DNA from: Salticus scenicus | Lineage: Eukaryota; Arthropoda; Arachnida; Araneae; Salticidae | Direction: 5' to 3' | Assembly: GCA_963930645.1 (NCBI GenBank) | Contig: OZ005653.1 | Coordinates: 210,228,496-210,292,495 of the forward strand | Length of the DNA: 64,000 bases | Shown: in pieces, positions 1-11,300 of the stretch | Layout of the letters: every line of letters starts with the position of its first letter | How positions within the stretch are numbered: the stretch's first letter is position 1 | Notes under the pieces: model-generated | What the model was told of the DNA's origin: nothing | The model's input: only the letters and a program-made list of their open reading frames with translations | Databases searched by the model: none | Program-made: the position numbers and the translations under genes

Positions 1-1736
1 TTGAGTAAATTAAGTGGCGAGAAATAAAGGTGGGGCTAGAAATTCTTCGTAATAAATTAAAATGTTGGCAACTATATGATAAACAGTTAACACGTTGAAT
101 GAAATATGTTTATATAAATGTTATAAATAGAATAAACCCATACTAGTATAAGCATAGCTTAATTATTTAAGAAAACAGAATTTTTTTTTTATCATTTCTG
201 TGAACGTAGGGTTTTACAGAAGTGATAACTGTCCACAAATTGAATATCCCATTTTTTTTTACAAGATCAAAATGCAGTTGCTCTATGTGACATATATCAT
301 GGATTATACCATAAACTGATATTTAAATTCCTTCAAAGAATTCATTTCCAAATTTTTAATTTGAAAATTAATGTAGTCGAATTTTAAGTTTTCTGTAGAA
401 TGATTCATATCACACACTTTGTGGGAGAATTTTTAAATGAAAAGGCTTCTTTTTTTTTAATTTCTCCGCAAGAGAAATTTATACATATCTTATTTACAAA
501 TGACATAGAAATTTCAGTTTTTGGCTCCCCCCCCCCTTTTAATATTTGTATTTAACAGGTTGCATTCAATAGATACTAAATTCATGGCAGATTTGACCTA
601 TTTAATTTAGAGATCTAATTAATAATAATTGTACAAAGCTTCAATGAAGAAGAAATCCTTAAAAAATTTTTGAAGCAAATTATGCTAATTACTTGCGAAA
701 TTTAAAAATAATGCAAATCTTTAACTGTTAGATGCCAGTTTGATTTTTATAAGTATACATTTTTGAACTTTTTAAAAAGTTCTAATTTCCCTTCTTTCTT
801 AATATGATAATATTTTAACATAATAAAGAGATTTACTATTCGAGAAGCGAAATTATGAATGTTTTATATTTTAAAACTATCGTTCAAATGGTTTGGAGGT
901 TGATGATGCTTAATCATATGTTAAGCTATAAGATTAAAAATCTTTTTCAAACCTAAGAGATGCTGCTGGCACTTTTTAAGCCTATGTGAATATTTATAGG
1001 ATGATGGTCTCAAAAGTCTAATTTATGCATAAAAGTAAATAATGTATGTTTTATTCAATACATTGCAGAAATGCCAGGTTGGCAGCTGTCATTGTTAGCA
1101 GCATCTATACTTTGTATTAGAATCAGTATTGAGCACTTATTCGACCAAATGTTTGCCTATTAACACGTTCATTGCCAAGATGAAAATTAGATTTTTCGTC
1201 CCCACTCCACGAAAGTCGATCCCTTCCCTAGTGGCCAATATCATGAAAAACGACAGTTTTTTGAGTGACGCAAGCGGAGGGACAAACGGGACGCTGCGAA
1301 CTCATATATACGGCTAGTTTGACATCAAAGAGATTTGTAAAAGCCGACACTTAATATCTCAGCAAACATGCCATATTTTGTTCTGATCTTTCAAAATAAT
1401 CTTTTATCTTCGGTCTTAATCTATCCTGAAAATTTTACATTTCTACATGTAATATGTTTTGAGATCTGAATCTCAATTTAAAGCCAAAAAGGAAAAATGT
1501 AAGGTGTAAGGTTGTAATGGACTCAAATTCTGAAAAAAATCTCTAAAACGGCTCGAAGGATTTTCATATAATTAATATATTTTGTTAATAGGATCTTTCT
1601 GAATCTACTAACGTTTTCGTTTTTTTCAGGAAAACTCTTGTTTTTTATATAAATCGCTTTAAATATGGAACTATATTACTCCGCCAATTACATGTGTTTC
1701 TCCGGGTGAAAACGCTGTTATGTGGTTCTTTCTTGT
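1..1736. other. Non-coding AT-rich left flank
   Basis: No convincing gene. The stretch is AT-rich with scattered poly-T and one poly-C run (about 528-537). A slightly GC-richer patch at 1140-1316 holds a 62-codon open frame without recognisable domains. The sequence TTAACACGTT occurs at 87-96 and again at 1160-1169; it could be a piggyBac-type MITE end, but no opposite end was found. The last bases before 1743 form the left copy of the target-site duplication of the giant palindrome. Confidence 0.6.
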
Positions 1737-1742
1737 GAGGTA
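1737..1742. repeat. Left target-site duplication GAGGTA
   Basis: GAGGTA directly abuts the first base (1743) of the AGTAGTG terminus and is repeated directly after the last base of the element at 22331-22336. A 6-bp duplication is the size typical of Polinton/Maverick integrases. Confidence 0.85.
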
Positions 1743-1858
1743 AGTAGTGTAAAAAGGACAGTTCACCAACACGGTGGAGGCGTAGGGTGGTGGCGCGCCC
1801 CCACCCTTACACCTCTACGCCTCCACCGTGCTGGTCAACGTGTCCTTTTTACACTACT
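1743..1858. repeat. Left terminal foldback hairpin
   Basis: The outer sequence AGTAGTGTAAAAAGGACA is repeated inverted at the inner edge (TGTCCTTTTTACACTACT, 1841-1858). Between them GGTGGAGGCGTAG pairs with CTACGCCTCCACC, around a GC-rich apex with GGCGCGCC. The outer 116 bp could thus fold into a long imperfect hairpin. It is much more GC-rich than the surroundings. Confidence 0.85.
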
Positions 1859-1883
1859 TAGTCATCATCTTTAACGAGGGGGT

Positions 1884-1940
1884 GTTGCCACCGGAAGAAT
1901 AGAAACTTTTAGAGCGTTGCCACCGGAAGAATAGAAACTT
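1884..1940 (+). repeat. Direct repeat, 32-bp period, two copies
   Basis: GTTGCCACCGGAAGAATAGA starts at 1884 and again at 1916. Mirrored in the right arm near 22115-22172. A related diverged piece (GTTGCCATTGGAAGAGTATA) lies at about 2803. Subterminal direct repeats of this kind are often protein-binding sites in DNA transposons; that role is inference. Confidence 0.7.
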
Positions 1941-2272
1941 TGACTATCATCTTGGATGAGGTTTGGTGGTGCCATCTATCGGGGAGAAGGGGAATTTTGA
2001 GGAGTTAGATTTATTTTCCTAAATTTCGGAACTTAGTATTTTTTTCACAATTTTGGGGACTTCAAAATTTTTTCGAAGTTTTGCGGGAAGTGAGATGACG
2101 TCACGATCTTTTGGGACTTAACCTGAAAAGAGATACATACAAAATTTACAATTAGAGAAATAAGTGAAAGGAAAATGTATAGAAAAAAGTTAGAAAGAGA
2201 ATACAAATTTAAGAAAAAAGGTAGAAAGAATAAAGTTAGAAAAAAGAGAAGAGAGAGAAAGAAAGAGTTCAC

Positions 2273-2345
2273 CTTGAGCGCCTGGGAGACTGCCCTCCCG
2301 AGGCCCTGCGGTGCCCCTTTTCACTCCGTAGAGCAAGGCGGGAGT
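2273..2345. other. Short GC-rich block in left arm
   Basis: A 70-bp island (GCGCCTGGGAGACTGCCCTC and following) in otherwise very AT-rich DNA, ending at a poly-A run at 2356-2366. Mirrored at about 21710-21782 in the right arm. No domain or RNA family recognised; a promoter or pol III RNA remnant is possible. Confidence 0.4.
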
Positions 2346-2454
2346 TAGTTCCTTTAAAAAAAAAAAATAATAATAAAATAAAAAATAAATAAAAAATGTC
2401 AACCTGAAGAACTCATCACATAGTTTTCTGAGGTTGTCTTCAAAGCATGGGTTC

Positions 2455-2645
2455 AGACAATTTTCATAGATGCGAAACAATCTGTACAATCTTCATGGAT
2501 GCAGAAACAATTGATATATACAGGGTGCAGGAACAATCTTCATGAATGCAGAAACAATTGATATATACAAGGTGCAGGAACAATCTTCATAGGTGCGAAA
2601 CAATTTAAAATATATACAGGATACAGGAACAATCTTAATATTTGC
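2455..2645. repeat. Tandem repeat, ~47-bp unit, about four copies
   Basis: Units beginning CAATCTTCAT start at 2487, 2534 and 2581 with a weaker one at 2630, each containing a GCAGAAACAATTGATATATA-like core. Mirrored at about 21412-21600. Confidence 0.75.
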
Positions 2646-2649
2646 GTAT

Positions 2650-3999
2650 TACCATTTGGAGATTATAAATTGATTACAGAATTAAATAGAAATTTTCCTA
2701 TGTATTTCATGGAATTTGACAAAATGAAGCAAAGGTTGATGTGTATTATATAATTAAAAACATAGAATGTGAATGGTATAGACTTTGATATTAAAATTTG
2801 GGTGTTGCCATTGGAAGAGTATAAATAATTTCCGGTGGGACTTAACATTTTTGACTGAATGAAACAATGAATGACCGAAGTTAATTAACATCAGTAACAA
2901 TTTATGAGTATTTTAGAAACTTAGCATTCTTAGAGATTAAAAATATATTGCATTAAGATAATAAATAAGGAATTTAAATAGGAGTTCATACTTTTAGTGA
3001 TGTCATTGTAAATTTATGTTAGGAAATTTTTACAGAATTAAATAGAAATTTTCGTATTTTATGGATTAACACATAGATTTAAAAGCAAAACAAATAATAA
3101 ATAATTTAACATTCATTAAAAATGTAAGACACTTAAAAATTCTAACTTTATTTTAACACTAAATAAGTTTCACTTTTTAAATTTATTTAGACTATCTTAG
3201 AAATAATATTATTACATTCGTTAAAAATTGAACCCACATGCACTTTAAAAAATTACTATCATATAAATTAAACTAAATATAATAAAAATTTTGTAAATTA
3301 AACTTTATATTCTCACTAAATAAGTTTAACATTTCATTAAACTCTATCTTACATTCGTTAAAAATTTAACAGAAGTTTTTAATCAGTTAATAAATTTTGT
3401 ATACAGTTATGTTATATAAACTAAATATAATAAAAATTATATAAAACACATACTGTTATTTAAGCTCTAACTTTGAAATACTATTTTTACATTCTTTAAA
3501 AATTGAACACACATACACTTTAAAAAATGACTATCATATAAATGAAACTAAATATAATAAAAATTATATAAAACACGTACTGTTATTTATGCTATAACTA
3601 AACAAATACGGTAAACAAAAGTTTCAAAATCAGTAAATGATGATATATATGTTATAAATTAAACTGAATACAATAAAAATTATTTAAATTAAACTAAATA
3701 TAATAAAAATTATTTAAATTAAACGAAATATAATAAAAATTATATAAATTAAACTTTATATTCTCACTAAATAAGTTTCACACTTATTTAAACTCTAACT
3801 TACATTCGTTAAAAATTGAACACATGCACTTTAAAAAATGACTATCATATAAATTTAAAAAAAAATTACTATCATATAATAATATTAATCTAAAAAATGC
3901 ATAAAAAGATATATAATAAAGTTATAAATTTAAAAAAATACTATCATATAATAATATTAATTAAAACAAAAATTACTATTATATAATAATATAAATTAA
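2650..3999. repeat. AT-rich short-repeat tract in left arm
   Basis: Non-coding. From about 3160 on, variants of AAATTAAACTAAATATAATA followed by AAAATTAT recur many times, mixed with GTTAAAAATTGAACAC variants. Mirrored at about 20058-21400. No gene seen. Confidence 0.65.
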
Positions 4000-5622
4000 A
4001 AAAATTATAAAGCCATAAAAATCCCCCTTTCACCTCTCAATAAACTTATAAATAAAACCAAAGAACTCATAAAAACCGGCCAATGGCCCAACAACAACAA
4101 ACCAATTTTTAATAACCATGCTACCACTATACCTCGCCTTTTTGCAAAATATAAAGACCACAAAAATCCACCCTCTCTCCGTCCAATCGTAAACAAATCC
4201 GAAGGCCCAACTTACCAGCTTGAAAAATACATGAAAAACATTTATAATTCACTTCTTCCCCCATCCAACCTCTCAATAAACTCAAATGAAATATTCCTTG
4301 ATAAACTCCGTAATATTAATCTTAATTACACCGATCAATTAGTTAGTTTCGACGTAAAAGATCTGTACCCCTCCATTAATATTCCCGAAATCACCAAAAT
4401 AATTAACACTAAAATAATAGACACCTTTGGAGACAATAAAACTAGCGAAACGTTAATCCGGGCAAACAACCTCCTTCTTAATGACTCCTATTTCACCTTT
4501 AATCAAAATACCTACCGTCAAACTCAAGGGGTCCCTATGGGGTCCCCCATCTCTGGAATCATCGCCGAACTAAAGCTCCGACTACTTGAAAACTCAGCCC
4601 ACCACATAATTAACAAATGCAAACTTTGGACGCGCTATGTCGATGACATTTTTGCCATAATTCCCGATTCCGAAAACCCTGACAATATTCTAATAGACCT
4701 AAATAATCTCGACAACAATATTAAATTCACCATTGAAAAAGAATCCAACAATATCCTAAACTATCTCGACATAAAAATCATAAAAAATCCGAATAACACT
4801 TTTGACACTACTATTCACAGAAAACCCACAGCTAACACCGAAATCATAAACAAAAATTGTAATACCCCACTCTCTTATAAATTATCAGCCCTTCGTTCAT
4901 ATATCAACCGCGCCATTCTTGTCTGTTCCAACAAACAACTACTTAACAACGAACTTAACTATATCAAAAAAATAGCCACGAAAGCCAACTACTCTAAAAA
5001 TCTGGTTAATAAATTATATAAAAAACGCATAAAATCATTAAACAAAATCAACAGTGCCCAGAAATCTAAACCCATCTTCACCTCTGCCATACCATATAGT
5101 AACGGTGCAAGCCTTAAAATAAAAAATGAAGCTAAAAATTTAAACGTCAACATCCCTATAAAACCTAATAAAAGCATCTTTCAACATATCCGCAATGAAA
5201 AAGACCTACTTCCGCAAAACTCTACCCTAGGAATTTACAAAATAAACTTTGAACATTTAAATGGAAATAAAGCCTGCTATATCGGGATGACGAAACGGAA
5301 AATTTCAGAACGGGAAAAAGAACATCGCGCAGACTTAAAACTAGGAAAAACCTCCACCGCTTTCTCCGCCACCCACATCAATAACCCCATTAATATTAAC
5401 TCCATTAACATCAATAAAATAGCCCCTTACAATAACCAAAACTATGCATTAAAACGGGAGGCCCTCGAGATTACCACTAATTGTAATACTGTAAATAACA
5501 GAGAGCATTACATCATTCCCACCGCATGGCAACAGCTACTAGAACAACACGAAGTGAAGCGAAGTGGCAACCACTGGATACACCGGCAAAGTAAACAGAA
5601 AAAGAAGAACGACGGCGTTTAG
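4000..5622 (+). CDS. Penelope-like RT with C-terminal GIY-YIG endonuclease (left arm, 5'-truncated)
   Basis: First Met at 4231 gives 463 residues, but the frame is open back to a stop at 3997 and the extension carries a conserved RT motif (PSLRPIVN, at 4171-4194), so the copy is N-terminally truncated or uses an unseen upstream exon. Numbered from Met 4231: FDVKDLYPSI at 40-49 (catalytic D41), QGVPMGSPISG at 99-109, YVDD at 136-139 (catalytic D138, D139), LNYLDIKI and HRKP motifs after that, and GIY at 334-336 with YIG at 350-352 followed by the R/E-rich nuclease helix. These are the hallmarks of canonical Penelope-like elements, where RT copies mRNA and the nuclease nicks the target. A full-length protein would have roughly 200 or more further N-terminal residues. 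Absence of stops and near-identity to the right-arm copy suggest recent duplication or constraint. Confidence 0.9.
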   Translation, partial: KNYKAIKIPLSPLNKLINKTKELIKTGQWPNNNKPIFNNHATTIPRLFAKYKDHKNPPSLRPIVNKSEGPTYQLEKYMKNIYNSLLPPSNLSINSNEIFLDKLRNINLNYTDQLVSFDVKDLYPSINIPEITKIINTKIIDTFGDNKTSETLIRANNLLLNDSYFTFNQNTYRQTQGVPMGSPISGIIAELKLRLLENSAHHIINKCKLWTRYVDDIFAIIPDSENPDNILIDLNNLDNNIKFTIEKESNNILNYLDIKIIKNPNNTFDTTIHRKPTANTEIINKNCNTPLSYKLSALRSYINRAILVCSNKQLLNNELNYIKKIATKANYSKNLVNKLYKKRIKSLNKINSAQKSKPIFTSAIPYSNGASLKIKNEAKNLNVNIPIKPNKSIFQHIRNEKDLLPQNSTLGIYKINFEHLNGNKACYIGMTKRKISEREKEHRADLKLGKTSTAFSATHINNPININSININKIAPYNNQNYALKREALEITTNCNTVNNREHYIIPTAWQQLLEQHEVKRSGNHWIHRQSKQKKKNDGV

Positions 5623-5626
5623 CGTT

Positions 5627-5666
5627 TCGACTTTGAGGATGAACACGGAGTGTTCGAAATTAATCA
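5627..5666 (+). ncRNA. Hammerhead-ribozyme-like motif after RT gene (left arm)
   Basis: Starts a few bases after the RT stop codon. A GAGGA core is followed by a perfect 6-bp stem GAACAC/GTGTTC (5641-5646 and 5650-5655, GGA loop) and then GAAAT. This order (CUGANGA-like, stem II, GAAA) is the hammerhead core; such ribozymes are known in the pseudo-LTRs of Penelope-like elements. The first core box is imperfect (TTTGAGGA), so activity is doubtful. Mirror copy at about 18392-18431. Confidence 0.5.
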
Positions 5667-8497
5667 GTCAAACATAATGGAAAAGTTTTGTATAAGGTAT
5701 TTAAAATTCTAGCAAAAGTAAAAAAATTACTTTCATATAATAATATAAATTAAAAAAATTACTTTCATATAATAATATTAATTAAAAAAATGCATACAAA
5801 GATATACAGTAAAGTTATAAAATAAATAAATAAAATAAAAATGACTATCCTATAATAATATTAATTTAAAAATACATACAATGTTTAAAATCAACAATTA
5901 AATTTTATATACATTATAATTAACTAAACTTTATGCTGTTACTATTAAATAAATTTATCCTAACACGAAAACTTTACATAAATTTTATAAGCAAAAAAGC
6001 TATAAGTACATGAATATGTTATTTAAATTAAACATTAAATAAATTACATAAAAATTCAATGCATCATTTTAAATGAAAATAAGCAGTTTCCTTAAAAAAC
6101 AGATAATGCGGAATATTCTATGAGTCAGTTATCACCTGCAACGGAAAACCCCTATAGCTGATGAATCATGTGTTATATACGCTGGCAAGCCATGCATATT
6201 AGTAATCCACACTATCTCATATAAAGATTAAGTTAAAATACAGCGGATAATTTGGAAAATGCAATAATTTTTTCACAAAGCATATCATACAATGAGTTTA
6301 AACGATTATTACCTATCTATCACTTAAACGGTATTTAAATAAATAAATACATATAAAAGTAAGTTATAGTTAAAAAATAAAAATTCGTTTGTGAAAGAGT
6401 TTTATATATTGCAAAAATTAGTTTTACTCAAATAATTTCTAAACATACACAAGTTAAATGGAAACTTTTCTAGATTTCATTTAAGCAGTAAATATTCGTT
6501 TGGGAAAGTAGTTTTATTTATGCAAAATTTAGTTTTATATAAACAAAAAAGTTTATAGTGTAACAATAAAAAAAGTTTATAGTATAACAATAAAAAATTC
6601 CTTATAAGTAAATACTAATAAAAATATTTTTTAAACTGATTTCTCTCTCTTCAATAAAACAATAAAAATTTCTTATATAACTTTCGTAAAGTTTTAATAA
6701 AATTTCTATTATAAACAAATATATTTACTAGAGTATACATATTAAGTTTATTAAATTATCAAATAGTAATAATAAATTATAAAACTTACGTAAAATTGAA
6801 GAAATTTTCCTTAGCGAAATGCAACCTTCAGTCTTGCACACAAATGCGAGAAACTGTTTATCGCTAGACGATGACTCATACAGATAAGAATGTTGATTCA
6901 TACCTATCTTAGTAGAATGTTGTTAAAGTTCTGTGTTTTCAGAGTAATATAAAATAGTTTATAAGGATCATTTATTTAATATCAGTTGTAAACTACATTT
7001 AAATAATGCAATAAGAGTTGAATTCCGCAATTAACCTATTAAAATATTGAAATATTTTTTATTTAATTTTACTTTTTAAAATTATGTTAAGAAAATAATG
7101 AGATCGAAACAGAATTATTTTACGATAAGTCGCGCTTTTTTATATTTAATAAAATGTAACTATAATTTTTAATGAAAGGTTTTAAAATCACATAGTAGGA
7201 TAAAATTTAAAACAGAAATCTTATTGTTTTAGTAATTATTTTCTCTAGTTATAAAACTAAGTAATAAACTATCTATAAATAATCGGATAGCAAGAGAGAT
7301 TTTTGTATAATAACTATATATTATTTTAATATATGCATTACATCGCAAGGTAAAATTTTCAACTTATTTATACGGATTGAAGTAATAAAAATTACTAATT
7401 TACATAACTGCTAAATTTTATAAGTTGAATATATGATTTAAAATACTAAACAATAATCCTTATGAGAGAACTGGGGTGACACTTTCACAGAAAGAAATTA
7501 TCCTTTACAATAAGATTTGCTTAGAATGTCTAAGTGAAAATAACTTACCATGAATCATACTAGAATCAAACAGTTGTATTCGAATTTATTGTTTTTAGTT
7601 AATGAAACTTCTAATGAGTCAATTATTTTTACTAGCACATAAATGTAAATTTTTATATTATTCCTATATAGATAAAATTTTAAATAATTCATTAAGTGTT
7701 AAACTTTGCATTTAATCGATTAAATAAAGTTTTAGTAAAATATAAGAGTAATTTTTTAATGAACGGTTTTGAAATCACTTTAACTTTATAAGAAAAAAAA
7801 TAAAAAGAGGTTTTAAAATTACTTAATAGGATAAAATTAAAAATCTTATTGTTTTTAGCAATTATTTTATCTAGTTGTAAACTATATATTATTATTTTAA
7901 TATACGGCTTATACCTTAAGTCAGTTTTAGAGAAAAAATCCCAAAGGGTAGGCTGATGAGTTGGAATATTCTATTATACTTAAAGAATCCAGGTACGGAA
8001 AAACCGAAATACATTATGCGGAAAAACAGACGGGATTTTCGGCTAAAACTCCAAAGCAGTGGACGGTAAACATAGCACACCGTAAAACAACCTACTCACA
8101 CGACCGCCAAACTAAGAATGAAGGGAAACGTTGAGTTGTAACACCTTATCTACTAGAGATAAGGGGGAATTCCCCATGACTCACCCCTCGTTCGTTCATG
8201 TACAACATCTTCCGAGAAAGTTCGTGAAGGATCGGTGACGAGTTTGAATAATTTGCGTAACCGCTAAATTGTATAAGTGTGAATCTTTTAATGTGAGTAT
8301 TATAGTAATGATAAATTTATTTCATAATCGATAACTCATTTATACATAATCAGGATCACACATTATATAAAACAATACTATATTTAAAAGTTTTTACTGT
8401 ACAATAAACATTCACATATGGATATTCATAAGGTTTAAGACCGATTAAATAAATGAGGATCCTATAAGCGAAATGCATGAGAGTCTTTCTAAGGAAT

Positions 8498-8600
8498 CCT
8501 ATTGCATATTTAAGCAGGTTTTAGAGAAAACCAAGAAATACTCCAATCGACTAGGTTGATGAAATGGATTCGAACCCAACACTTCCCCTTTTACTATAGA
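8498..8600 (-). repeat. tRNA-like (SINE-derived) fragment, left arm
   Basis: On the minus strand GGTTCGAATCC (8566-8576) is a perfect pol III B-box/T-arm consensus, followed by a stretch also found, diverged, at 8858-8915 and in the minus-strand SINE at 57010-57160 (shared GGAAGTGTTGG, TTCGA, GTCGA, GGAGT, TTTTCT order). Mirror at 15458-15560. Likely a SINE relic, not a working tRNA. Confidence 0.5.
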
Positions 8601-8854
8601 ATCGTTAACAAATCGTAAGATTGATGACTCATACTAGAGTCATACAGCTGTATTGAAACTTACTGTTTTCAGTTAATGAAACTTCGAATGAGACAATTAT
8701 TTTTACCAACACGTAAATGAAAATTTTTATATTATTCCTATATGGATGAAACTTTAAATAATTCATTACAAGTGTAAACTCATACCATTAAATATTTAAC
8801 TGTTGGCCGTATAAGTGGATTGGTCTGTGTGGGAGTCTTTCTATATTTAAGTGA

Positions 8855-8925
8855 GTTTTGAAGACATCCTCGGAAAACTCCAAACAGATAGGTTGATAAG
8901 CTGGAATCGAACCTGGTATTAAACA
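8855..8925 (-). repeat. tRNA-like (SINE-derived) fragment 2, left arm
   Basis: Minus strand GGTTCGATTCC at 8903-8913 (B-box), followed by AGCTTATCAACCTATCTG and GGAGTTTTCC as in the neighbouring copy. Mirror at 15133-15203. Confidence 0.45.
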
Positions 8926-9540
8926 CAGAATCGTTTGATCTTCCAAAGTCCTTGTAACAACATGTTTATGAACTTTATAAGAAAATGCTTAATACCGTTT
9001 GAGCTTAGTAGATTTTGCATGCGTTAACTATGTAACAGCGAATTAAACATCTATAGTTGTAATTTTTTTCACTATATATTATTTATCTATATTTATACAC
9101 CATGCATTGTATAATATTTCCCGGGGTAAAAGTTTAAACTGAGTAATTATTCATCAACATAAGTGTTAAATTGAATACAAAAGACAGTATATGAATAAAC
9201 GGTTAGTAATGTGAAAATGCTGATTTGTAAAACATTTTGAAAGAAGTAACTCATAAATTTATTTCATATCTTTATACTTATGCATACACACGCTTAAGAG
9301 ACTTATATAAAACAACACCAGGATTAAAAGTTTTACTAATTTTTCAGCATACAATAAAAAATAGTATTCAATATTCATTTACAATAAATAATTTAACGTT
9401 CTTAAACCAAAAAATAATTTATTTTTTGATTCGATTTAAATAATTAATATTTATATGGGGTTGTTGGTTGATGAATGTCATTCAATGAACACTTAAACAA
9501 AGGGTTTGCGGATTATAATTGAATTGTAAACGAAAAGCCG

Positions 9541-10050
9541 TTACACGTTTTGAATGACTATCCTCCTTCATCAGGATTTAAAGGGTAGTTTCGAAAGACT
9601 ATCCTGTCTTATTTATAAATTATCAGATAAAAGAACAACACTCATGCTGCATTCTGATGGGTTGAATCGGGTCACATGATAAAATACAGCATTCATATAA
9701 CTTTTTAGAATTATGCAGAACCTTTAATAAAAAAAATTTGTATGCATTTTAGGGACTTAGCATTTTTGGAGATATTTCGGACACATAAGTTTTGATGGAA
9801 TTAAAAATTAAAGGGATTGCATAGGATGGGAAACAATAATATACCGGTAGTTAACAGTTAATTTTTTAACATGCATTAAGGTTAGTGGATGAGTGTCAGG
9901 TAATTCATTTAAAACAAAAATATAATAAGGTTTGATTGAAACAAAGGGTTTGTAGGTTATAATTATAGGATAAAACGTTATGTGTTTCGAAAACCCTTCA
10001 TCAAGTTTGGAACAACCCTTTCGAATGATACTCTCCCTTCATCAGATAGA
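9541..10050 (-). ncRNA. Cluster of hammerhead-like CTGATGA/GAAA motifs, left arm
   Basis: Mirror of the better-read right-arm cluster at 14008-14517. Three CTGATGA-type boxes lie on the minus strand here, near 9568-9574, 9998-10004 and 10039-10045. They are opposite in orientation to the RT gene of the same arm. Confidence 0.4.
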
Positions 10051-11180
10051 CTTAAACTTTTATTTTATCAGAATGAAAGAAAACGATAGACGATTTACAC
10101 TTATTGAAAACCCAACTTATAAATAATTCGACTTTCATTAAAAATACAAGTCGCATATATACTTTGAAACAATCAATAAATTTTATATTATCACTATGCA
10201 TTAAATAAGTTTCCCATTTAACATTCAAGATGAATTTATTTTTACATTAATTAAAAATTGAACACGTATTAATTTTTAAAATGACTATTTTTTAAAAAGT
10301 TTTAAAACAGCTAATAAATTTTATAAGCTTTTACAATTAAATAAATTTAGCATATTATGAAAGTTTTACATCACTCGATAAAATTTTTTATAGCAATAAA
10401 AGTTATACACATTATAAATATAAACTCATAAAATAAATTTCACACTTAACATTTAAACTCTAACCAATCAATCTTAAAGTAATTTTTTATCTTTTGTACA
10501 TACTCATAAACCTTTTGTTTCTATTGTAAAGTGAAGTATGACTCATGCTTTAATTAAAATCTCTAATCAAAATTATAAGAAAGTAAAGTTTAGGAAATAC
10601 CTATGTATTATAGGTAAATTAATACAGTATAAATATTCATGTTTTTCAGTTAAGTAAAAAAGTTATATAATTAATTTTACAGAGTACTTAAATAATGTAT
10701 AATTAAGTTTCAGAATTATTATTATTATTATTATTTTTTTTTCTTCTATAGTATGTATATATAAATTTTAAAATACAAAGTTTTTATTAAAATACAATAA
10801 CCAAAGTTTTGTATGATATTAACTTACAATGCACCTAAAATTTTAAATATATAGAAACAATTGTACAGTTGGTTTTGTCTGAAGCATATATATAAATAAT
10901 AAAATCTTGTTCAGTTTAGTTTTTAAAACACTATAAAGATTTTAGATACACATATTTTTATGTTGTTTAAATAAAATTTTTAAAATGAAGCAATATTAAT
11001 GTTATAAAATAATACACTCAGCATGACTCACCGAGTGTGCTATTCCATCAAATTATTCCGCATACATGTAATAACATGTCTGACTTAACTATATACTGAA
11101 TTACCATTATTTCAGAAAAAGTTGGGACTTACCTTAAAACACGTCCTACACCCTTGGCAGACTTGAAGGAAATGAATGAT
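10051..11180. other. Non-coding AT-rich section of left arm
   Basis: No gene seen. Contains an AAT/poly-T microsatellite at about 10720-10745 and two TGACTCA sites (10539, 11024). Mirrored at about 12870-14007. Confidence 0.6.
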
Positions 11181-11189
11181 ACGAGACAT

Positions 11190-11300
11190 TCTTATCAGTG
11201 ACGCTCGGTCACGAGTTCAGTGACGTCACGAGTGATGTGATTGGCTATGCTCAGTCACGTGATCATGACGTCATCCTCTCATCAGTGACGTCCCCGATTG
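11190..11300. promoter_or_regulatory. CRE-rich island, left arm
   Basis: Two perfect CRE sites TGACGTCA (11221-11228, 11266-11273), one near-perfect (TGACGTCC, 11286-11293), an E-box CACGTG (11256-11261) and an inverted CCAAT box ATTGG (11240-11244), in a patch clearly richer in GC than its surroundings. Such a cluster looks like a bZIP-responsive promoter or enhancer. The island lies about 730 bp from the symmetry centre. Regulatory role is inference; no transcription unit could be assigned. Confidence 0.5.

Larger units (their letters stand above)
5667..9540. repeat. Non-coding left-arm body made of diverged ~1-kb repeat units
   Basis: No gene seen. Similar blocks recur: the one around 7560-7690 (TAATGAAACTTCTAATGAGTC, then TTTTTATATTATTCCTATAT) is repeated at about 8640-8760, and the one around 8290-8400 resembles 9237-9330 (both contain TAAATTTATTTCATA and TTATATAAAACAA). 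Mirrored at 14518-18391. The 68-codon frame at 9237 is probably chance. Some blocks carry tRNA-like B-boxes (separate entries). Confidence 0.6.

Noticed and set aside
1160..1316. piggyBac MITE at TTAACACGTT
   Set aside because: Only one end-like sequence; no inverted partner or TTAA duplication was found.
8498..8600. Functional tRNA gene
   Set aside because: The B-box is good but acceptor and anticodon arms do not pair in the surrounding sequence.
9237..9443. 68-codon frame repeated inverted at 14615-14821
   Set aside because: It is conserved only because it lies in the palindrome arms; composition is that of AT-rich DNA, there is no domain, and the two copies differ by two amino acids in 68.
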